From assembly GCA_025463125.1 (NCBI GenBank), contig JAOAPX010000163.1:1-44482 (forward strand): DNA of 44,482 bases. The letters run 5' to 3'. The notes beneath the pieces were generated by a model. The model saw only the letters and a program-made list of their open reading frames with translations. It was not told the origin of the DNA and did not search any database. Source of the DNA: Acidobacteriota bacterium. Lineage in GTDB: Bacteria > Acidobacteriota > Blastocatellia > Pyrinomonadales > Pyrinomonadaceae. Shown in pieces: positions 27,538-36,404 of this stretch (its first letter is position 1; every line of letters begins with the position of its first letter). The position numbers and the translations under genes were made by a program.

Positions 27538-28014
27538 TTAAATACCGGAAAGATTCGCCACAATCTTTTTCCAAACCGCTTTGCGCGGAAAATTTATCAA
27601 GAAGACGATCAGCGCTATCGCACCGGCGCGCAGCATTTCATATTGATTCCCGCTCATCAAAACGACGACAAAACCGATTACCGCAATTAATTCGGTCATC
27701 GCGCCGAGCAGTATCGCGTTTTTCTGCAAATCTTTTAACAGACCCGTAACGCCTTTGAGCAGAACGATATCGCGCAATCTGTCCCAGCGAAAAAGCATCC
27801 GCCGAAGAACGAACGTGCCGATGGCAATAAATAGAGCCCCGACCCAAAGCGTCATCAAATCGTTCGACGCCGCCGGTTTGGTCTGCAAATCCGGTGCCAT
27901 TAACCAGGCAGCAATGATAAAAACAATCGTTAAAACGATCTGTCCGGAAATGACGAAAGCGGTCGTCCTGTACCGCTTTTCGAGTTCTGTATTAATTTGT
28001 GCGGAGTTTTCCAT
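27538..28014 (-). CDS. Four-helix integral membrane protein of unknown function
   Basis: A 158-residue protein with four predicted membrane helices: FVISGQIVLTIVFIIAAWLM, LWVGALFIAIGTFVLRR, AILLGAMTELIAVIGFVVVLM and AGAIALIVFLINFP. I do not recognise a family. It starts 7 bases after the stop of the BamD-like gene and ends 10 bases before the TPR gene, so it is the middle gene of an operon. A polar N-terminus (SAQINTELEKRYR) should face the cytoplasm. Membership in an envelope-assembly operon is the only hint of role. Confidence 0.72.
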   Translation of the reverse strand: MENSAQINTELEKRYRTTAFVISGQIVLTIVFIIAAWLMAPDLQTKPAASNDLMTLWVGALFIAIGTFVLRRMLFRWDRLRDIVLLKGVTGLLKDLQKNAILLGAMTELIAVIGFVVVLMSGNQYEMLRAGAIALIVFLINFPRKAVWKKIVANLSGI

Positions 28015-28021
28015 CGCCGTA

Positions 28022-29533
28022 CTATTTTTGTTCAGGTTTTTCTTCTTTTTTCGCTTCCGGTTGACGCTGAGAAATAATGGTCGTTAAAGCTTTCGGAATC
28101 TGCGAAGAATTTAAATCTCCTTCATTTTTGATTACCTGATCGATCAATTCAAATTTTTCTTTATCAAAATCGCGCGTCATTAAAACGCCGTTTTTATCAA
28201 TCGTCATCGGGTAAATACCGAAAAGCTCATTTTTAAAGTTTTGTAAAAAAGATTTGTTTTCCGGCGGAATAATTTTCATTCTTTCCGGGTTCGGCTGCGG
28301 AATGCTCGCGCCGATTAAACCGAGCTGCTCTTTGGATTTTTCAACGTAATCGCTGTTCGGATAATCGGTGATAATCCGCTGAAAATATCGAGCCGCTTCG
28401 TCGGTTTCTTCTTCGACAAGATAAGTTACGGCAAGCTTATACAGCGCTTCGTCCATAAATCCGAAATTCGGATATTTGTCCAAAATTTCGCGATAACGCG
28501 ACTGCGCGCCTTTTAATCCGCCTTTCTGCTGGTCAACCGAAAGCTTGTAATAATAGTTTCCGACGTAAAGGCTGTGCAGTCCGAGATTGTCCTGTACCTG
28601 TCTTAAACGCTCTTCGGCGTCTTTCTTTAAGATCGTTTCCGGATATTGCTGAAGCAAAGCTTTAAGACGCTGTTCGGCAACTTTCGCGCGCGTCGCGTCG
28701 CGGTCAGGCAAACCGATCTGGCGCATTTGCGATTCGGCGATTTTCAATAAAACGCGGTCCGCAAGCGGATGCGTCGGGAAAAACGTCAGCCAATCCTGAT
28801 AAGCCGCCGAAGCCTGTATCAGCGCGCTCGTCGAACCTTCTAAAAAGAACGAATCGGCAACCGCGAGTTTTGCCATCGGCAAATACTGCGAATCGGGATA
28901 AGTCGTGATAATCGTTTGAAAAAGAAGACGTCCGACATCGTAATTGGCTTTGCGAACTTCGCGCGTCGCGACGATAAACAATTCGCGGTCGCGTCCGGGC
29001 GTGACGGTTCCGATCAATTCATCGAATTCGTCATTACCGCCGCCGCCGAAAATACCGAGGAATTTTTTCTTTTTCTTTATTTCGCGCTCTTTTCCGACTT
29101 CGGAAGCAGGATTGGCGCGAGCCGCCGCCGTTTCAAGCAATAAGCTGTCGGCGCGCGAATTTAATTCGGAAACGCTTTGTTCGAGCTGATCGACTTCGCT
29201 GTTTTCATACTTTTCAGAACGATCGATCTTGCCGCGCAAACTGTTGACTTCCGATTGCAGGCTTGCCGCCTCTTTTTCTAATCCTTTAAGCCTCGCCTGC
29301 GGCGTATTTACATTGTTTTTATCGTCTTTTTTATCTTTATCGCCTTCATCCTTGAGAACCGCCGCCGCGCCGCCGAGCGATCGCCGCATCGTTTCCAATT
29401 TTTGACGCATCACCTCGAGTCTCTGCGCGACGGTGCCTTCGCCGGACGTATTTTTCTGCGCATAAACCGGCAAAGCCACACTCAGCGCCGCCAGCAATAC
29501 GAATAAAAACAATTTATTTTTGCCTGTAAACAT
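28022..29533 (-). CDS. BamD/YfiO-like outer-membrane assembly TPR protein
   Basis: A 503-residue protein. A signal peptide (MFTGKNKLFLFVLLAALSVALPVYAQ) is followed by a coiled coil (about 30-150, with RLKGLEKEAASLQSEVNSLRG). The second half carries TPR repeats of the BamD/YfiO type: LLFQTIITTYPDSQYLPMAKL, AYQDWLTFFPTHPLADRVLL, QRLKALLQQYPETILKKDAEERL, LHSLYVGNYYYKLS and AVTYLVEEETDEAARYFQRI. BamD feeds beta-barrel proteins into the outer membrane with BamA. E. coli BamD is about half this length and is a lipoprotein; here no lipobox cysteine follows the signal peptide. It is the first gene of a three-gene operon. BamA is not in the window. Confidence 0.72.
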   Translation of the reverse strand: MFTGKNKLFLFVLLAALSVALPVYAQKNTSGEGTVAQRLEVMRQKLETMRRSLGGAAAVLKDEGDKDKKDDKNNVNTPQARLKGLEKEAASLQSEVNSLRGKIDRSEKYENSEVDQLEQSVSELNSRADSLLLETAAARANPASEVGKEREIKKKKKFLGIFGGGGNDEFDELIGTVTPGRDRELFIVATREVRKANYDVGRLLFQTIITTYPDSQYLPMAKLAVADSFFLEGSTSALIQASAAYQDWLTFFPTHPLADRVLLKIAESQMRQIGLPDRDATRAKVAEQRLKALLQQYPETILKKDAEERLRQVQDNLGLHSLYVGNYYYKLSVDQQKGGLKGAQSRYREILDKYPNFGFMDEALYKLAVTYLVEEETDEAARYFQRIITDYPNSDYVEKSKEQLGLIGASIPQPNPERMKIIPPENKSFLQNFKNELFGIYPMTIDKNGVLMTRDFDKEKFELIDQVIKNEGDLNSSQIPKALTTIISQRQPEAKKEEKPEQK

Positions 29534-29706
29534 AAGTACCTCAATTTAAATTACGAATTTCAATTTACGAATTACAAATTTCAAAAACCCGAACCTTTTA
29601 ACTAAAAAACTTGCGGTCGGGAAAATTAAAGACCGGGAAATAAAATTTAGAATTTTACGAATCGCGAAAAAATTCGCATTTCCTGATTTGAAATTCGTAA
29701 TTGCTC
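29534..29706. repeat. AT-rich intergenic region with 15-bp inverted repeats
   Basis: The gap between rpe and the BamD-like gene contains AATTACGAATTTCAA (29549-29563) and its exact reverse complement at 29688-29702. Shorter copies of the same pattern lie at about 29563-29580. A small hairpin GCGAA-AAAA-TTCGC lies at 29664-29677. It may be a MITE-like remnant or a promoter region for the BamD operon. No coding potential is seen. Confidence 0.5.
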
Positions 29707-30369
29707 TTAAACCCAGACGGTTGCGGCTTCAATTAATTTGCTGACTGATTTTTCCGGCGTTCCTTCACCGAAAACAGCCGAACCGGCAACGATTATTTCC
29801 GCGCCCGATTCAACCACCTGCTTGATATTTCCGGCATCTACGCCGCCGTCGATTTCGATTCTTGTTTCAAGTCCGCGCTCATCAATCATTCGGCGCAGCC
29901 GTCGCAGCTTATCGAGCGAAGTAGGAATAAACTTTTGTCCGCCGAAACCCGGGTTAACCGACATCATTAAAACAAAATCGGCATACGGTAAAGCTTCTTC
30001 GAGCGAGACGAGCGGCGTTGCGGGATTGATCGCGATTCCTGCCTGCCCGCCAGCTTCTCTGATCGCCGTTAAAGTTCTTTGCAAATGAACGTCGGCTTCG
30101 ACGTGAACCGAAACCATATCGGCTCCGGCTTTGACAAATTCGACTGCGTAACGGCTCGGCTCAACAATCATCAAATGACAATCGATCGTTAATTTCGTCG
30201 CTTTCCTGACCGATTTCAAGACCGGCAAACCAACCGTAATATTCGGAACGAACCTGCCGTCCATCACGTCGAAATGTAAAACGGTGGCGCCGCCCGCTTC
30301 AATCGCGCGAATTTCTTCACTCAAACGGGTAAAATCTGCCGATAAAATAGAAGGAGCGATTTCAAACAT
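29707..30369 (-). CDS. rpe: Ribulose-phosphate 3-epimerase
   Basis: A 220-residue TIM-barrel enzyme that interconverts D-ribulose 5-phosphate and D-xylulose 5-phosphate in the pentose phosphate pathway. It has the family opening IAPSILSADF, the metal His/Asp motif LHFDVMDGRFVPNITVG, a second metal site in DCHLMIVEP, the flexible loop MSVNPGFGGQKFIP, and the catalytic Asp region IEIDGGVDAGNI, then ADIIVAGSAVFG-like (EIIVAGSAVF). Length is normal. It is the last gene after rsmB and the PASTA protein, as often seen around rsmB in bacteria. Confidence 0.96.
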   Translation of the reverse strand: MFEIAPSILSADFTRLSEEIRAIEAGGATVLHFDVMDGRFVPNITVGLPVLKSVRKATKLTIDCHLMIVEPSRYAVEFVKAGADMVSVHVEADVHLQRTLTAIREAGGQAGIAINPATPLVSLEEALPYADFVLMMSVNPGFGGQKFIPTSLDKLRRLRRMIDERGLETRIEIDGGVDAGNIKQVVESGAEIIVAGSAVFGEGTPEKSVSKLIEAATVWV

Positions 30370-30432
30370 TATTTATTATTTGTTTTTTGCTTTTAGCTTT
30401 GTTGCTGTTTAGATTTATTCAGTTGCTTTTAT

Positions 30433-31125
30433 TTAAGGTTTCGGCGTCGTTCGCGGGCGCGCCTCGCCGCTCGTCGGCGGTTTTACGGTCGAACCGGGCG
30501 TGCTCGCTGATTTTGCGGACTTGCCGCTCGGGCTTGAAACTTCGTTTTTATTTGTTTTATCGGTCGAGTTTCCGCCGCTCGGCGAATCGCTTTTATTGGA
30601 ATTGTCAGTGCTTCCCGAGTTAGAATTCGTGCCGGATTTATCGCTTATCACGTCGCGCTTCGTGTCGGCTTTCTTTTTGCTCGAATTAGAGTTCGTAATC
30701 GCTTTATTCGATTTTTTCGGTTTATCGGAAATCATCTCTTCGATTTTTTCCGTATCGTCTTCGTCCTGGTCGGTTTTCTTGATTGTCGCCGGCGCTTCAC
30801 CGCCTTCAGGATCGAGCTTGCTCGTGACGACTAAAATCATCTGACCGGTTTTGACGGTTTCGCCCGCTTTCGGCAATTGCTCTAAAACAGTGTTTTGCTT
30901 TTCGGTACTGTAGCGGTCGGCGCGTTTTTTTATTTTCAGACCGAGCGCGGCTAATTCCTTTTCGCTTTCGACGAAATCTTTTCCGGTTATTTCCGGAACG
31001 CGAATTTCATCGCCCTGCAGCGACATATAAACGACGCCGCCCATTCCGAAAAGAAATGTGCCCGCCAGCGCTGCGACGATAAATAATTTACCGATTGCGG
31101 AAATTCCTGATTTTAATAAACTCAC
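30433..31125 (-). CDS. Single-pass membrane protein with one PASTA domain
   Basis: A 230-residue protein from the GTG at 31125, favoured by GGAG 10 bases upstream and by giving a clean start (MSLLKSGISAIGKL). Longer in-frame starts at 31161 and 31191 are possible. A membrane helix (about residues 12-35, LFIVAALAGTFLFGMGGVVYM) is followed by one PASTA domain (about 40-100, RVPEITGKDFVESEKELAALG, VLEQLPKAGETVKTG). A long Ser/Asn/Lys/Asp-rich tail completes the protein. PASTA domains bind peptidoglycan fragments and are usually the sensor of PknB-type kinases; there is no kinase domain here. It lies between rsmB and rpe, where some bacteria carry a PASTA kinase. Confidence 0.82.
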   Translation of the reverse strand: MSLLKSGISAIGKLFIVAALAGTFLFGMGGVVYMSLQGDEIRVPEITGKDFVESEKELAALGLKIKKRADRYSTEKQNTVLEQLPKAGETVKTGQMILVVTSKLDPEGGEAPATIKKTDQDEDDTEKIEEMISDKPKKSNKAITNSNSSKKKADTKRDVISDKSGTNSNSGSTDNSNKSDSPSGGNSTDKTNKNEVSSPSGKSAKSASTPGSTVKPPTSGEARPRTTPKP

Positions 31126-31211
31126 TTTTGATGAACTCCAAAATAAACGAAAGTCTAACATTTTTTCGACAATCCGCCGAATGAAAAACACGTAAAACCT
31201 TTTGCAATATA

Positions 31212-32570
31212 TTATTTCTTTTCAAAAACGGCGATAAAGAAACCGTCCATTTTATCTTTCTGCGGAAAAGTGCGGGCAAAGTTTTCCGAAGTTAAAAACT
31301 TTTCCGGCAAACCGGCGGCGGTTTGTATAAAATTACGGTTTTCATTCAGGAAAGTTTTACAAACCGCTTCGTTTTCTTCGACTTCGAGCGAACAGGTCGA
31401 ATAAATCAGTCTTCCGCCCGTTTTAAGCAGATTTGATGCATTGTTTAGGATACGGAGTTGTTTAGCCTTGAGGTCGGCAAAATCTTTTTCTTCGAGAAAA
31501 TAACGAATTTCCGGGTTGTGCCGAATCGTTCCGGTTCCCGAACAAGGCGCGTCGAGCAAAACCGCGTCAAAACTTTCTTCGGCAAAGGGCAGAGATTTTT
31601 CCGCGTCGTACTGCACTATTTTTACGGAACCGGCACGATGGCTGCGACAATTCTCGCGCAAAAATTTCACTCTCTGAAAATGCAGATCACCGGCAAAAAT
31701 CGAGTTTCGAGTTTTTTTGTTAAAACTTTGCGCGTCAATTTGCGTAGTCTTGCTGCCGGGCGAAGCGCAAACGTCGAGAAATCTTTCGCCTTTTTGCAGA
31801 TTCACCGCTTGACCGACCATTTGCGAGCCTTCGTCCTGAAAATAAATATCGCCGCTATCGGCTAAAGCGAAAAGTTTCGCGTCGTATTTTTCAGTTATAT
31901 AACAACTTTCGACGTGCTCGGATTTTTCGTAAGCCGCATCGATCTCGCTTAAAATTTCGCTTTGCTCATCCGCATTTCTGCGAAAAAATTTCCCGGTCAG
32001 CCGAAAAGCGAGCTGCGGAATTCGATTATTTTCAATCGCCAGCTTTTCCGCTTCCTGCGCGCCGAACTGCGCCGACCATTTTTCTAAAAGCCAACGCGGG
32101 TGCGAAGTTTCGACGGAAATTCTTTCGATTTCGTCGGCGAATTCAAACTCGAATTTCTCGCGCGTCGCGCGCCGCAAAACCGCGTTGACAAAGCCTTTCG
32201 CCGAAGTTTTCTTCGCTTTCTGAACTATATTGACCGATTCGTTGATAGCCGAATAAGCCGGAATTTTATCGAGAAAAAGCAATTGATAAAGCCCGATTCG
32301 CAAAGCGATCGTGACAGCCGCGTCGAGTTTTTTATTGTTCGTGTAATTGCCGATTATCCGGTCGAGATACAGCTGCTTTCGCAAAACTCCGAGCGTTATT
32401 TCGTGGCAAAGCGCGCGGTCTTCGGGCGAAAGCTTTTCTTCATAAAACGGCAAAAGCACTGACGAGAAAGCTTTTTCCGTTTCGATTTTCGACAGAATTT
32501 CAAACGCAGCCAGCCGCGCGGGCGAGATTTTCGCCGTTTTTTGATTTTGTTTTTTTTGAGTCGTACTCAA
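31212..32570 (-). CDS. rsmB: 16S rRNA (cytosine-967-C5)-methyltransferase RsmB
   Basis: A 452-residue SAM-dependent RNA methyltransferase. A NusB-like RNA-binding domain lies at about residues 15-150 (ARLAAFEILSKIETEKAFSS, DRALCHEITLGVLRKQLYLD). A Fmu/NOL1-NOP2-Sun catalytic domain follows, with the SAM motif FLDVCASPGSKTTQI, the LLDAPCSGTGTIRHNPEIRY motif carrying one active cysteine, and LIYSTCSLEVEENE carrying the other. The enzyme modifies C967 of 16S rRNA. Length and motif order are normal. It lies between fmt and the PASTA gene, a neighbourhood conserved in many bacteria. Confidence 0.95.
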   Translation of the reverse strand: MSTTQKKQNQKTAKISPARLAAFEILSKIETEKAFSSVLLPFYEEKLSPEDRALCHEITLGVLRKQLYLDRIIGNYTNNKKLDAAVTIALRIGLYQLLFLDKIPAYSAINESVNIVQKAKKTSAKGFVNAVLRRATREKFEFEFADEIERISVETSHPRWLLEKWSAQFGAQEAEKLAIENNRIPQLAFRLTGKFFRRNADEQSEILSEIDAAYEKSEHVESCYITEKYDAKLFALADSGDIYFQDEGSQMVGQAVNLQKGERFLDVCASPGSKTTQIDAQSFNKKTRNSIFAGDLHFQRVKFLRENCRSHRAGSVKIVQYDAEKSLPFAEESFDAVLLDAPCSGTGTIRHNPEIRYFLEEKDFADLKAKQLRILNNASNLLKTGGRLIYSTCSLEVEENEAVCKTFLNENRNFIQTAAGLPEKFLTSENFARTFPQKDKMDGFFIAVFEKK

Positions 32571-32630
32571 GTGAATTCCTTTCTTTTATTGTTTCTCAGT
32601 CGTAAAATTTACGGTCTGAAATTAACCTTT

Positions 32631-32660
32631 TGTTTTTTAGTTTTTAGTTTTTAGTTTTTC
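32631..32660. repeat. Short tandem TTTTTAG repeat
   Basis: About three tandem copies of the 7-base unit TTTTTAG lie between fmt and rsmB. It is a low-complexity tract with no visible function. Similar AGATTTTTT units occur at 37295-37320. Confidence 0.5.
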
Positions 32661-32694
32661 GCTCGGCGATGAAATTTACAGAAAACGGGCTAGC

Positions 32695-33624
32695 TTATCC
32701 GAGCACATCGCCGATTTGAATTTTAATTCCGTTGAGGAAATCCCGCACGGGCATTCTTTTTTTGCCTTCGATCTGTAATTCTTCGATCCGCAAAAGCGTC
32801 TGTTCGCCGCAAGCGACAAAGAAATCGTCGCCTTTCGCTTCGATCACCAAGCCTTTTCCCGGCTTTGAAAACTCGCTGATAACCGGTTTCGCTTTAAAGA
32901 TTGTTAATTTTTTGTCGTGGTATCGCGTGTAACTCGTCGGAAACGGCTGGAAACCGCGAACGCGCGCGGCGATTTCACGCGCCGTCAGATTCCAGTCGAT
33001 CAAGCCGTCTTCCTTTTTCATAATCGGCGCCGGCGTTGCAAGCGAATCGTCCTGCGGCTGAACGGTTAATTCGTCGCGCATTGCAAGGGTTTCCGACAAT
33101 AAATCCGCGCCTTTGATCGCCAATCTGTTCATCAATTCAATCGCCGTTTCCGCTTCGCCGATTTCCGTCTCTCTTTGCAGCAAAATGCCGCCCGTGTCTA
33201 AACCGGCGTCCATCTGCATCGTTGTTACGCCGGTTTTCGATTCGCCGTTGACGATCGCCCAATTAACCGGCGCGGCTCCGCGATATTTCGGCAAAAGCGA
33301 AAAATGCACGTTGATCGCGCCTCCCGGAAACGCGTTTAAAACCGTTTCCGGCAGGATTCTGCCGTATGCGACGACGACGGCTGCGTCCGCTTTATGAGAT
33401 TTGAATGTTTCGAGCGCTTCGGCGGTTCTGATTTTTAAAGGCTGCAAAACCAGTAAATTATTTTCGAGCGCGAATTCTTTGACCGGCGGCGCAGACAATT
33501 TATTGCCGCGTCCCGAAGGGCGATCCGGCTGCGTGTAAACGGCTGCGATTTCGTGCCCGTCCTGCAAAATTCTTTGTAAACTCGGAACTGCCGCCGCCGG
33601 CGTTCCCATAAAAACTATTTTCAT
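32695..33624 (-). CDS. fmt: Methionyl-tRNA formyltransferase
   Basis: A 309-residue enzyme that formylates Met-tRNA for initiation, using 10-formyl-tetrahydrofolate. The N-terminal Rossmann-like domain begins MKIVFMGTPAAAVPSL. The formyl-transfer motif is NVHFSLLPKYRGAAPVNWAI, and the catalytic Asp is in MDAGLDTGG. The C-terminal tRNA-binding beta-barrel begins near KLTIFKAKPV and ends VRDFLNGIKIQIGDVLG. All catalytic residues (Asn, His, Asp) are present. It precedes rsmB on the minus strand. In many bacteria def lies next to fmt; here def is 3 kb upstream with three genes between. Confidence 0.95.
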   Translation of the reverse strand: MKIVFMGTPAAAVPSLQRILQDGHEIAAVYTQPDRPSGRGNKLSAPPVKEFALENNLLVLQPLKIRTAEALETFKSHKADAAVVVAYGRILPETVLNAFPGGAINVHFSLLPKYRGAAPVNWAIVNGESKTGVTTMQMDAGLDTGGILLQRETEIGEAETAIELMNRLAIKGADLLSETLAMRDELTVQPQDDSLATPAPIMKKEDGLIDWNLTAREIAARVRGFQPFPTSYTRYHDKKLTIFKAKPVISEFSKPGKGLVIEAKGDDFFVACGEQTLLRIEELQIEGKKRMPVRDFLNGIKIQIGDVLG

Positions 33625-33709
33625 AATAAAAGCAAAACATCTATCATAAAGAAAGAAGGCAAACGCGTAAAATTAAACTTTTGCCGAAAGCTTTTTACCG
33701 AAACTTTAT

Positions 33710-34630
33710 TTAATAAGCGCAATGGTAATTTGAGCCTTCAAAGGATTTTATCCATTTTCCGTTTTCACGCCGGTAAACATTGAAACCGCTTCCTTCAAAG
33801 CTTTGCGAAAAAGAAAAAATTTCGCTTACGCCGTCGCCGTCATAATCGAAAACATCGAGCAGCAATTGGTTGTAAATTCCTTCGTCAACACTCGAAATCT
33901 CACCGTTCATCACTTCATCTTTCTTCAACGCTTTGAATTCGCTGTAACCGAAAGCATATTTTCCGCTTTTGGTTTTGTCGGCGATCAGGAAAAGCAGAGC
34001 GCGTTCGGACGGCGCGGTTTCGACCCAGAACGAACCGACCAGTTCCGCTTTTCCGTCATTATCAACATCGAGCGCGGTCAGATTGTGGTAACGAAGATTT
34101 TTCAATGCGTCTGACGCCACTTTTTGTCTGGAAAATTCGGCGCGAACGAGCGCTTCGATTTCAGCGCGTTCCGTCGGTGCCGGTAAGCGGCGAACGCTCG
34201 TTCCGCCTTTTTTTATCGCCGCGTCGGTTGCCAGCGCCATTACAAACCCCTTTAATTTTGCTTTTTCGGATTGCGCCGAAGCTTCTGCCAGATTTTTTCC
34301 GCAGTCAGATTTCGGAGCGGCGCTTTTTACCGAAACATCGCCGGCATCAGCGCCGCCGAATATCAGATGATAAGTCGATTTCGGTTTATAAAAAGTCCCG
34401 GCGAAATCCGTTAAAATTTTTTCTTCGCTGTCGCCGCCCGGAGTTGCGGTCAATTTGCCCTTCTCAATAAAGGCAATCGGTTCAAGCGTCTTTCCGTCAT
34501 TCAAAACAGCGAAAATAATAGGTTTTGACTTTGCTTTTGCCGCCGTGCGCTTTTGCGCAAAAACTGCTGAAATTGAAAGCAAAACAATTAAAAAGCTGCC
34601 GAGCAATCTCGAACGATTTATTTTTTTCAT
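33710..34630 (-). CDS. Secreted protein of unknown function with Asp-rich Ca-binding-like loops
   Basis: A 306-residue protein from the ATG at 34630, chosen because it gives a signal peptide (MKKINRSRLLGSFLIVLLSISAVFAQ). The longer in-frame start adds a non-signal segment. I do not recognise the N-terminal half (FAVLNDGKTLEPIAFIEKG). The C-terminal half has two EF-hand/FG-GAP-like loops, DVDNDGKAELVGS and DYDGDGVSEIFSF, which probably bind calcium in a beta-propeller-like fold. No ribosome binding site is clear. It sits between the P5C dehydrogenase and fmt without obvious functional connection. No enzyme signature is seen. Confidence 0.68.
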   Translation of the reverse strand: MKKINRSRLLGSFLIVLLSISAVFAQKRTAAKAKSKPIIFAVLNDGKTLEPIAFIEKGKLTATPGGDSEEKILTDFAGTFYKPKSTYHLIFGGADAGDVSVKSAAPKSDCGKNLAEASAQSEKAKLKGFVMALATDAAIKKGGTSVRRLPAPTERAEIEALVRAEFSRQKVASDALKNLRYHNLTALDVDNDGKAELVGSFWVETAPSERALLFLIADKTKSGKYAFGYSEFKALKKDEVMNGEISSVDEGIYNQLLLDVFDYDGDGVSEIFSFSQSFEGSGFNVYRRENGKWIKSFEGSNYHCAY

Positions 34631-34732
34631 AAAGATATTTATTCGAACAGACAAATTTTTGCCCGCGAATTTCACTTGAAACACGAAATTAATATTTTTT
34701 CGGTTTTCTCATGAATTTCGCGGGCAAACCGG

Positions 34733-36307
34733 CTAGAGCTTCTGGGAAACGGATTTTCCCTGCATAAACTGCAAAAGATATTCGCGTCCGCCGGCTTTCG
34801 AGTCGGTTCCGCTCATATTAAATCCGCCGAACGGGTGAACGCCGACGAGCGCGCCGGTGCATTTCCGGTTCAGATACAAATTGCCGACGTGAAATTCGCG
34901 TTTCGCTTTTTCCAGATTTCCCTGCGAAGTCGAGTAAACCGCGCCGGTTAAACCGTACGGCGTATCGTTGGCGATTTCCAGCGCGTGGTCGAAATCCTTC
35001 GCTTTGATTACAGCCAGAACGGGCGCGAAAATTTCTTCCTGCTCGATGGTTGACTGCGGCTTTACGTCGTCGATAATCGTCGGCTCGACGTAAAAACCAT
35101 TGGAACTATCGCCTTTTCCGCCGACCAGAACTTTTCCGCCTTCTTCGATTCCTTTCTGAATCATTGAAGTCGCTTTATCGAATGATTTCTGGTTGATAAC
35201 CGCCGTCAAATTCGTATCGGGTTCGGTCGGAAGTCCGATTTTCAGTTTTTTTGTCAATTCGATAACTTTTTCCATCAAAGGCGCGTGAACTTTCTCGTCA
35301 ACGATCAGGCGCGAGCAAGCCGAACATTTCTGCCCTTGAAAGCCGAAAGCCGCTGAAACGACGCCTTCCGCCGCCGAATCCAAATCGGCGTCATCGGCGA
35401 CGACAATCGCGTCTTTGCCGCCCATTTCCGCCACGACGCGCTTCATCCAGCGCTGACCTTCACGCGTTTTCGCCGCTTCTTCGTAAATGTGCAGACCGAC
35501 GGCTTTTGAGCCTGTAAACGAGATAAAACGCGTTTTCGGATGCGCTACCAAATATTCGCCGACTTTGATACCGCTGCTCGGCAGAAAATTAACGACGCCC
35601 GCCGGAAGCCCGATTTCTTCGAGCACTTCCATAAATTTGTAAGCTATTGTCGGCGCGTCGGGCGAAGGCTTTAAAACCGTCGTGTTTCCCGCGACAACCG
35701 CCGCCATCGTCATTCCGACCATAATCGCCAGCGGGAAATTCCACGGCGGAATAATCGCGCCGACGCCGAGCGGAACGTATTCAAACCGATTATTTTCGCC
35801 TTCGTACGGCGTTACCGGCTGAGGTCCCGCCCAGCGAAGCATTTCGCGACCGTAAAATTCGAGAAAATCAATCGCTTCAGCCGTGTCGCCGTCGGCTTCA
35901 GCCCACGTTTTTCCGGCTTCGAAAATCATCCACGCGCTGAAATAATGTTTTCGCTCGCGCAAAATCGCGGCGGCTTTGAAAAGATATTCGGCGCGCTCGG
36001 CGGCGGAAACGTTCTGCCAGATTTTGAAAGCATCGGTCGCCGCTTCGATTGCCTGATCCACAAGGCTTTCCGCGTGCGCGTCGGCATCGGCGAAGATTCC
36101 GACAACCTGCGTTTTATCAGCCGGATTAATGCTTTCAAAATTGTTTTCCGAGGTAAAATGCTTGCCGTTAATAACAATCGGATTTTCGCGCCCGAGTTCG
36201 CCGCGCACGCCTTCGATCGCCGCTTCCATAGCGATTTGATTTTCAGGCTGCGAAAAATCCGTGAACGGTTCGTTTCTAAATTCGTCTAGAACTCTTTGTG
36301 TTTGCAT
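34733..36307 (-). CDS. pruA: L-glutamate gamma-semialdehyde (1-pyrroline-5-carboxylate) dehydrogenase
   Basis: A 524-residue NAD-dependent aldehyde dehydrogenase of the PruA/RocA type, which oxidises glutamate semialdehyde to glutamate in proline and arginine breakdown. NAD-binding motifs are [21 protein letters not shown] and SFTGSKAVG. The general base Glu lies in [13 protein letters not shown], and the nucleophile Cys in [13 protein letters not shown]. The C-terminal [17 protein letters not shown] is typical of the group. The N-terminal 40 residues match the PruA lead ([17 protein letters not shown]). It is a stand-alone enzyme without proline dehydrogenase fused or nearby. It could also be a close aldehyde dehydrogenase relative, but the motifs favour P5CDH. 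Confidence 0.88.
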   Translation of the reverse strand: MQTQRVLDEFRNEPFTDFSQPENQIAMEAAIEGVRGELGRENPIVINGKHFTSENNFESINPADKTQVVGIFADADAHAESLVDQAIEAATDAFKIWQNVSAAERAEYLFKAAAILRERKHYFSAWMIFEAGKTWAEADGDTAEAIDFLEFYGREMLRWAGPQPVTPYEGENNRFEYVPLGVGAIIPPWNFPLAIMVGMTMAAVVAGNTTVLKPSPDAPTIAYKFMEVLEEIGLPAGVVNFLPSSGIKVGEYLVAHPKTRFISFTGSKAVGLHIYEEAAKTREGQRWMKRVVAEMGGKDAIVVADDADLDSAAEGVVSAAFGFQGQKCSACSRLIVDEKVHAPLMEKVIELTKKLKIGLPTEPDTNLTAVINQKSFDKATSMIQKGIEEGGKVLVGGKGDSSNGFYVEPTIIDDVKPQSTIEQEEIFAPVLAVIKAKDFDHALEIANDTPYGLTGAVYSTSQGNLEKAKREFHVGNLYLNRKCTGALVGVHPFGGFNMSGTDSKAGGREYLLQFMQGKSVSQKL

Positions 36308-36404
36308 ATTTTTTTCCCAATTTTTCGAATATTTTTTTGATTCTTTTTCTATTTCCAGCTTTTAAATTTTCCAAAGCGGCATTTTATTATTTTATTTATG
36401 AAAA

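Noticed and set aside
32631-32660. TTTTTAG tandem repeat as a CRISPR-like array
   Set aside because: Units are 7 bases with no spacers; a low-complexity tract.
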